From: Porphyromonas levii DSM 23370
GTDB taxonomy: Bacteria; Bacteroidota; Bacteroidia; Bacteroidales; Porphyromonadaceae
DNA: 38,963 bases
Direction: 5' to 3'
Assembly: GCF_000379925.1 (NCBI RefSeq)
Contig: NZ_KB904238.1
Span: 1 to 38,963, forward strand
The notes under the pieces are model-generated. The model was given only the letters and a program-made list of their open reading frames with translations, searched no databases and was not told where the DNA came from. This document shows positions 34,339 to 38,963 of the stretch, piece by piece; positions within the stretch are counted from its first letter, which is position 1, and the number at the start of each line of letters is the position of its first letter. A program made the position numbers and the translations under genes.

Positions 34339-35376
34339 ATGGACTTTGCATCACTACATGAATTACTCCGCTCCACCTATCAGGAGATGATGCCTCTCTG
34401 TGGAGAGATGACGGGCATTGCCAAGGGAATTGCGGGATTAGGAGCGCTCTTCTATGTAGCCGTCAGGGTGTGGTCTTCGTTGTCTCGTGCCGAGCCGATT
34501 GACCTTTTCCCCTTACTGCGACCTTTTGTGCTGGGCTTCTGTATTATGTTTTTCCCAACGATTGTGCTGGGTACGATGAATACGATTCTCTCTCCTGTGG
34601 TACAAGGTACAGAGCGAATGGTCAATAAGCAGACGGTACAACTAGACAAGTTGGTTGCTAAGCGAGACAAACTACAAGAGGCTGCTTATCTCCGTAACCC
34701 CGAGACGGCTTACTTGGTTTCCAATGAAGCTTTTGACCAAAAGATAGAGGAGATGGGGATCATCGGCCCGAGCGATGCGGTGACCATCGCTGGAATGTAT
34801 GCCGAGCGTGCTGCTTACAAAACAAAGCAATGGCTGATGAAGCAACTCCATGACCTCATAGAGTTGCTATACCATGCAGCTGCTCTGATTATTGATACGC
34901 TCCGTACCTTCTTTCTTATCGTGCTGAGCATACTGGGACCAATCGTCTTTGGTATTGCGGTTTGGGATGGCTTGTCGGGGTCGCTTACGGCTTGGTTCTC
35001 ACGCTACATATCGGTCTATCTGTGGTTACCCGTGAGCTCTGTCCTCTCGGCTCTCCTCACAAAGATACAGGTGTTGATGGTGCAGAAGGATATTGCAGCA
35101 TTGAGTGACCCCAACTATCTGCCTGATTCGGGTAGCTGGTACTACATTGTCTTCTTCTTGATCGGTATCGTGGGGTACTTCTGTGTTCCTACGGTAGCGG
35201 GCTGGATTATAGAGGCTGGTGGTGGTATCGGGGCATACGGACGCAATGTCAATCAGACGGCGCAACGAGGTGCCCAGGGTGCCTATACGGGAGGTAAGGC
35301 GGTCGCTGGTGCCACTGGGTCAATGGCTGGCAACGTAGGCGGACGTATCAAAGGGGTTCTTATCAAGGGGAAATAG
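34339..35376 (+). CDS. traJ: TraJ, VirB6-like polytopic membrane protein
   Basis: A 345-residue protein with about six hydrophobic stretches (for example FVLGFCIMFFPTIVLGTM, TFFLIVLSILGPIVFGIAVW and IVFFLIGIVGYFCVPTVAGW). It ends in a flexible glycine/alanine-rich tail (AYTGGKAVAGATGSMAG). This fits TraJ of Bacteroidota ICEs, a VirB6 counterpart in the inner-membrane complex. It is followed by a 250-bp non-coding gap with repeats, unusual inside this otherwise tightly packed operon. Confidence 0.88.
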   Translation: MDFASLHELLRSTYQEMMPLCGEMTGIAKGIAGLGALFYVAVRVWSSLSRAEPIDLFPLLRPFVLGFCIMFFPTIVLGTMNTILSPVVQGTERMVNKQTVQLDKLVAKRDKLQEAAYLRNPETAYLVSNEAFDQKIEEMGIIGPSDAVTIAGMYAERAAYKTKQWLMKQLHDLIELLYHAAALIIDTLRTFFLIVLSILGPIVFGIAVWDGLSGSLTAWFSRYISVYLWLPVSSVLSALLTKIQVLMVQKDIAALSDPNYLPDSGSWYYIVFFLIGIVGYFCVPTVAGWIIEAGGGIGAYGRNVNQTAQRGAQGAYTGGKAVAGATGSMAGNVGGRIKGVLIKGK

Positions 35377-35626
35377 CCTCCCTTCAGCCAAAGGGTGGCT
35401 ATGACACGCTTGATGAGGATGCGATGACCACGTGACGGTCGTATGACGGTCAGGTGGGTAGGATTACTCCTCCTATGTGTGTCAATGTAGCAACTGGGTA
35501 AGGTGATCGTAGTGCCTGCCGTGTGGCACTAGAGTTTCACCCGTATGGCACTACAGTGCCAAGGCGCATTGGCACTAGACTACCCCTCAGAAGTTTTTAG
35601 ATATAAGACAATTAGAATAATGGAAT
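35377..35626 (+). other. Repeat-bearing gap between traJ and traK
   Basis: Holds no convincing gene. It contains TGACGGTC twice (35433 and 35444) and three copies of TGGCACTAsAs at 35524, 35546 and 35570. The middle copy is part of a perfect inverted repeat, TGGCACT-AC-AGTGCCA (35546-35561). This may be an mRNA-processing, attenuation or protein-binding site that sets traK-traN levels separately from traE-traJ. Confidence 0.55.
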
Positions 35627-36250
35627 ATGGAATTCAAATCACTCACAAACATAGAGACCTCTTTCAAGCAGATTAGGCTCTACGCTATCATCTTTGCGAT
35701 AGTCTGTATAGCGGTCAGTAGCTATGCGGTCTATGCTTCGTACAGCTTTGCTAAGAAGCAGCGTGAGAAGGTGTACGTACTAGACCAAGGGAAGTCTCTG
35801 ATGCTGGCTCTGAGCCAAGACGCTTCGATGAACCGCCCGGTGGAGGCTCGAGAGCATGTAAGACGCTTTCACGAGCTTTTCTTCACGATTGCACCCGACA
35901 AGGATGCTATCGAGAAGAATATGGAGCGTGCTTTCCAACTATGCGACAAGTCCGCTTTTAACTACTACAAGGATCTAGCGGAGAAGGGGTACTATAATCG
36001 AGCTATCTCGGGCAATGTCAACCAACGTATAGAGATTGACTCCATACGGTGTGACTTTGACTCATACCCCTATGAAGTAACCACCTTTGCTCGGCAGTTT
36101 ATTATCCGACAGAGCAATGTCACGGAGCGGAGCTTGGTGACTAGTTGCTCGCTACAAAACTCAGTTCGCTCGGACAACAATCCGCAAGGGTTTCTGATGG
36201 AGCACTTCCTCGTACGAGAGAATCGTGACATCCAAACTTACAAGCGATAA
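35627..36250 (+). CDS. traK: TraK, VirB8-like protein
   Basis: A 207-residue bitopic protein: a short cytosolic N-terminus, one transmembrane helix (about 20-40, AIIFAIVCIAVSSYAVYASY) and a periplasmic domain. MEFKSLTNIETSF and the VYVLDQGKSLMLA segment are hallmarks of TraK in CTnDOT-type elements, regarded as the VirB8 counterpart. It ends 4 bp before traL. Translation of this second half of the operon follows the repeat-bearing gap. Confidence 0.9.
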   Translation: MEFKSLTNIETSFKQIRLYAIIFAIVCIAVSSYAVYASYSFAKKQREKVYVLDQGKSLMLALSQDASMNRPVEAREHVRRFHELFFTIAPDKDAIEKNMERAFQLCDKSAFNYYKDLAEKGYYNRAISGNVNQRIEIDSIRCDFDSYPYEVTTFARQFIIRQSNVTERSLVTSCSLQNSVRSDNNPQGFLMEHFLVRENRDIQTYKR

Positions 36251-36254
36251 GAAT

Positions 36255-36542
36255 ATGAAGCGGAGAAGTAGACCTACCCTCAGAAGAAGCTATTTGAGGG
36301 GGCAGGTACGGCTAAGAGAGCGATGCAATATGCTAACGAACAGACAGCGACAGATTATTGTCTACGGACTGAGTTTCGTCTACCTAGTCTGCTCAATCTG
36401 GATGGTGGCACAGTTCTTCCTCCCGCACCGAGAGGAGATGCCACCTATCCCTATGGGAGAGCTGGTGGACAGCCCGATACAGAGGGATACAACCTACATC
36501 AAAAGAATGGAACATTTAGTGATTAGTAACTATGGAGCATAA
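36255..36542 (+). CDS. traL: TraL (DUF3989), small membrane protein
   Basis: A 95-residue protein from ATG 36255 (MKRRSRPTLRRSYLRGQ). The preceding in-frame codons lie in the traK end. It has a highly basic N-terminus, then one transmembrane helix (about 36-53, IIVYGLSFVYLVCSIWMV) and a short periplasmic tail with PPIPMGELVDSP. Size, topology and place between traK and traM fit DUF3989/TraL. It overlaps traM by 11 bp. Confidence 0.8.
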   Translation: MKRRSRPTLRRSYLRGQVRLRERCNMLTNRQRQIIVYGLSFVYLVCSIWMVAQFFLPHREEMPPIPMGELVDSPIQRDTTYIKRMEHLVISNYGA

Positions 36543-37776
36543 ACAGAAAGAACAATTGAAGAAGGTGTTAGTCTTCGCAGGGCTAGGGATTATCTTTGCC
36601 CTTGCTATGTGGTTTATATTTGCACCCGCCACTAAGGAGCAAACGGACGCTGGTGAGGGGTTGAATGACAACATACCACAAGCTACGACCGAAAAGCTAA
36701 CGGAGAATAAACTCAAAGCCTATGAACTAGTTGACCATACCACTCAAGAGGAGCAAGCTCGTGAGGAGGTGGGGAGACTGTCGGAGTACTTTCAGCAGGA
36801 GGGAAGCTCGTCTGAGAGCGACCCGCAGGAGGCGGTCGTTGGGAATAAGATTGAGTCTTCGATGCAACGATACGAGGAGAACAACCGTCTGCTAGCGGAC
36901 TTCTACGGCTCTGACCCTTATGAGGAGGAGCGAGAAGCTATGCAACAGGAGATTGATGACCTTAGACGTGAACTGCACGAGCTTAGCCAACAAGACGATG
37001 ACGAGGAAGCTAAGCAACTAGCTCTTATGGAGAAGAGCTACCAAATGGCGGCTAAGTACTTGCCCGCAGCTGGTGCCTCTCCTGCCCATGGTGCTATGCC
37101 TATGAGTGATCAGCAGGTTGTATCTCCGCCTAGTGGAGGAGCTACCAAGGAAGAGGCTCCGATGGAGCTATTAGCTGACCACAAGCCGTTGGTCTCAGCA
37201 CTGGACCAGCCAATGAGTGACGAGGAGTTTATGGAGATGTACGGAGCTAAGGAGCGGAATATGAGCTTTCACTCGCTCTCTAATAGCTCCGCACACTCTG
37301 GCGAGCGCAATACCCTTTGCGTAGTGGTGGACAAAACAACGACTCTTAAAGAGGGTGACTACGTTGCTCTTCGCCTACTGGAGACGGCTCGGGTGCAGCA
37401 AACTTCAATCCCGAAGCATAGTCTCTTAATGGCACAAGCTAAGATAGATGGCAACCGAATGCATCTGCTGATTAAGAGCATAGAGGTGAATGGTCGCATT
37501 CTGCCGGTCAAACTATCTGCCTATGATACAGACGGACAGATGGGAGTCTATATTCCTGGCTCTGAAGAGGTGTCGGCGCTCAAGGAGATGGGGGCAAATG
37601 TCGGGGGATCGATGGGAACCTCTTTCACCTTTTCCTCATCGGCTAAAGACCAAATCATCTCCGAGGTGACTAGAGGGGTGATGCAGGGAGCTGGACAACT
37701 ACTACAGAAGAAGCTCCGCACGATTAAGGTGACGCTCAAAGGAGGATATAGACTATTCCTTGTACAGACGAAGTAA
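36532..37776 (+). CDS. traM: TraM, VirB10-like protein
   Basis: A 414-residue protein: a short basic cytosolic start, one transmembrane helix (about 10-30, VLVFAGLGIIFALAMWFIFA), and a long acidic, E/Q-rich, coiled-coil-like linker (about 40-170). The conserved C-terminal domain (about 255-414) carries LLETARVQQTSIPKHSLLMA and the GTSFTFSSSAKDQIISEVTR segment of the TraM family. It bridges inner and outer membrane in the transfer channel. It is intact and lies between traL (overlapping) and traN. Confidence 0.9.
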   Translation: MEHKQKEQLKKVLVFAGLGIIFALAMWFIFAPATKEQTDAGEGLNDNIPQATTEKLTENKLKAYELVDHTTQEEQAREEVGRLSEYFQQEGSSSESDPQEAVVGNKIESSMQRYEENNRLLADFYGSDPYEEEREAMQQEIDDLRRELHELSQQDDDEEAKQLALMEKSYQMAAKYLPAAGASPAHGAMPMSDQQVVSPPSGGATKEEAPMELLADHKPLVSALDQPMSDEEFMEMYGAKERNMSFHSLSNSSAHSGERNTLCVVVDKTTTLKEGDYVALRLLETARVQQTSIPKHSLLMAQAKIDGNRMHLLIKSIEVNGRILPVKLSAYDTDGQMGVYIPGSEEVSALKEMGANVGGSMGTSFTFSSSAKDQIISEVTRGVMQGAGQLLQKKLRTIKVTLKGGYRLFLVQTK

Positions 37777-37812
37777 GCTTTTAGAACTCTAACAATAACA
37801 ACTGATATACTT

Positions 37813-38724
37813 ATGAAGAAATGGATTTTATCTATCGTAGCTTGTGCTACGATAACGCTCCCTGCTATGGCACAACAAGTGGAGGGAAACAATCAACTAC
37901 TGAGTAGCGGAGACCTTTACCAAGGGATGAGCCGATCGATACCGAATGGACGGGTCGTATTGCCCTACGGGCTGGAGGTCACGTTTGAAAAGACGGTGCA
38001 TCTCATCTTTCCTGCAGCTATACGCTATGTAGACCTCGGGTCGCAAAATATTATTGCTGGGAAAGCTGACGATGCGGAGAATGTGCTGCGTGTAAAGGCT
38101 GCCGTCCGAGAGTTTGAGACGGAGACCAATATGAGCGTCATCTGTGAGGATGGCTCATTCTACGCATTCAATGTGAAGTATGCGGATGAACCAGAGAAGC
38201 TCAGCATGGAGATGAAGGACTTTCTATCCCCTACGGAGGGAAGACTGCCGAGCAATCGTGCTGACATCTACTTCAAAGAGCTGGGAAGTGAGTCGCCCAT
38301 ATTGGTTAAGCTGATTATGAAGAGCATCTACCAAAATGATAAGCGAACCATCAAGCATGTCGGGGCGAAGCAATTCGGGATGCGCTTCCTACTACGTGGA
38401 TTATATGCCCACAATGGGTTGCTTTACTTCCACGTCCGTATGGATAATGAGTCTAATATGCCGTATGCGGTGGACTTCATCACGTTCAAGGTGGTGGACA
38501 AGAAGGTGGCGAAGCATACAGCTATACAGGAGCGAATACTACAACCACTACGTGCCTTTCATCAGGTGATGTGGATTGGGGCGGGACGCTCTGAGAGAAT
38601 AGTCTTTGCCTTGGAGCAGTTCACACTATCGGAGGATAAGCAGCTGGAAGTGACGCTTTATGAGCGAAACGGCAGTCGCACGCTCACTTTCTATGTCAGG
38701 GCAATCGCATTTGAATTATCATAG
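37813..38724 (+). CDS. traN: TraN (DUF4138), VirB9-like protein, 3' end altered by an IS
   Basis: A 303-residue outer-membrane-complex protein. It begins with a signal peptide (MKKWILSIVACATITLPAMA, cleavage before QQ). The N-terminal region carries the LEVTFEKTVHLIFPAAIRYV signature of TraN, and the middle has LLRGLYAHNGLLYFHV. The final ~9 codons (from about 38697) probably derive from the insertion sequence that follows, because CAGGGC at 38697 looks like an ISAs1-type terminus and the transposase stop lies inside the traN reading frame. The native C-terminus would then be lost by a few residues. Activity may or may not survive. Confidence 0.87.
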   Translation: MKKWILSIVACATITLPAMAQQVEGNNQLLSSGDLYQGMSRSIPNGRVVLPYGLEVTFEKTVHLIFPAAIRYVDLGSQNIIAGKADDAENVLRVKAAVREFETETNMSVICEDGSFYAFNVKYADEPEKLSMEMKDFLSPTEGRLPSNRADIYFKELGSESPILVKLIMKSIYQNDKRTIKHVGAKQFGMRFLLRGLYAHNGLLYFHVRMDNESNMPYAVDFITFKVVDKKVAKHTAIQERILQPLRAFHQVMWIGAGRSERIVFALEQFTLSEDKQLEVTLYERNGSRTLTFYVRAIAFELS

Positions 38725-38963
38725 ATAGTTGTATTCGAGTATCTGAGAAGGTTTCATAGTTGCGTTCCTCTTTCTTAGGTTTTTCATTGGAATTTTTGTT
38801 TTCTCTTTTTGCTTTTCGAGGAAGAAGAGAGCTATCTTGTTGATTATATTCCAGTTCTTCGCTTCGTTGTCCTTTCTCTTTAACGATTGGTCTTCACCGA
38901 GAATAACATCAAGACAATAGTGTAAGTTATTCTCTACCGCCCAATGATCTCTAATGAGAGAAA
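38697..38963 (-). mobile_element. ISAs1-family insertion sequence, end
   Basis: The element's terminus appears to be CAGGGCAATCGC at 38697, matching the CAGGG start typical of ISAs1-family ends. It continues past the window. It sits at the 3' end of traN, where traO would normally follow. The target-site duplication cannot be checked because the other end is not present. Confidence 0.6.
38719..38963 (-). CDS. ISAs1-family transposase, C-terminal part
   Basis: Read on the minus strand, the frame enters from the window edge and ends at the TGA whose complement is 38719-38721. It contains RDHWAVENNLHYCLDVILGE, then DQSLKRKDNEAKNWNIINKI, the signature end of ISAs1/H-repeat transposases (R-x-H-W-x-I/V-E-N-x-L-H-W-x-L-D-V-x-F-x-E-D). 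About 80 residues are visible, with no frameshift. The stop overlaps the last codons of traN in the opposite direction. Confidence 0.85.
   Translation of the reverse strand, partial: SLIRDHWAVENNLHYCLDVILGEDQSLKRKDNEAKNWNIINKIALFFLEKQKEKTKIPMKNLRKRNATMKPSQILEYNYL

Larger units (their letters stand above)
288..38696. mobile_element. Bacteroidota integrative conjugative element (CTnDOT/CTnPg1 type), partial
   Basis: Everything between the two edge insertion sequences reads as one conjugative transposon: a replication/regulation block, a methylase-helicase, topoisomerase III, relaxase with coupling protein, and a traA-traN transfer operon. This order is characteristic of Bacteroidota ICEs. An integrase, att sites and traO-traQ are not visible. 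Cargo consists of an Abi gene and a restriction-like operon inserted between the DUF3945 gene and mobC. The true ends lie outside the window, so the coordinates only mark the part seen. Confidence 0.85.

Overview
The window is most of an integrative conjugative element (ICE, conjugative transposon) of the CTnDOT/CTnPg1 type found in Bacteroidota. The assignment rests on the gene set (mobA-mobB-mobC, traA to traN in the usual order, topoisomerase III, a giant methylase-helicase, a DUF3945 protein), on several promoters of the Bacteroidota form TTTG-N19-20-TAnnTTTG, and on the general lack of Shine-Dalgarno sequences. The insertion sequences at both edges resemble families common in Porphyromonas, so a Porphyromonas host (P. 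gingivalis or a close relative) is my inference and is not proven. No integrase, chromosomal junction or traO-traQ is in view, so the element continues outside the window or is interrupted at its ends.

Layout. 1-287: 3' end of an IS5-like element. 547-3787 (+): four small or regulatory genes and a TOPRIM/RecA-fold primase-helicase. 3939-4865 (+): an Abi_2 abortive-infection gene with its own promoter and terminator. 4968-14980 (-): the 2029-residue methylase-helicase, topB and a DUF3945 repeat protein. A short transcription unit (promoter 13277-13307, terminator 13551-13578) runs divergently from topB. 15131-23775 (+): an inserted cargo operon, described below. 23765-27775 (-): mobC (coupling ATPase), mobB (relaxase) and mobA. 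27776-28362: a probable oriT/leader region plus a 5 x 40-bp iteron array. 28363-38724 (+): traA, traB, a traC/D-position gene, then traE, F, G, I, J, K, L, M and N, encoding a type IV secretion apparatus. 38697-38963: an ISAs1-family element that has cut into the end of traN.

The most interesting part is the cargo operon. Behind one clear promoter lie an XRE-repressor remnant, two tandem paralogous cytosine-C5 methyltransferases, an 832-residue MmeI-family protein, a DEAH-type superfamily 2 helicase, and a protein joining a GIY-YIG (T5orf172) domain to a PD-(D/E)XK domain. In the MmeI-family protein the methyltransferase motifs I and IV are degraded, but the MmeI-type target-recognition region is intact. 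The five large genes overlap by 8-14 bp, as in a co-translated operon. I read it as a modular restriction-modification system. The dead adenine methyltransferase would act as the DNA-recognition subunit, the two C5 enzymes would protect the two strands of an asymmetric site, and the helicase and nuclease would carry out restriction. It does not match DISARM, BREX, Type I or Type ISP as I know them. A decayed gene follows it at the junction with mobC.

The element therefore carries two unrelated candidate antiphage functions (Abi and the composite system) in an otherwise standard conjugation backbone. Other unexplained structures are the 21-bp phased array between mobC and mobB, the repeats between traJ and traK, and the iterons in front of the traA-traB pair, which look like a partition-type centromere.
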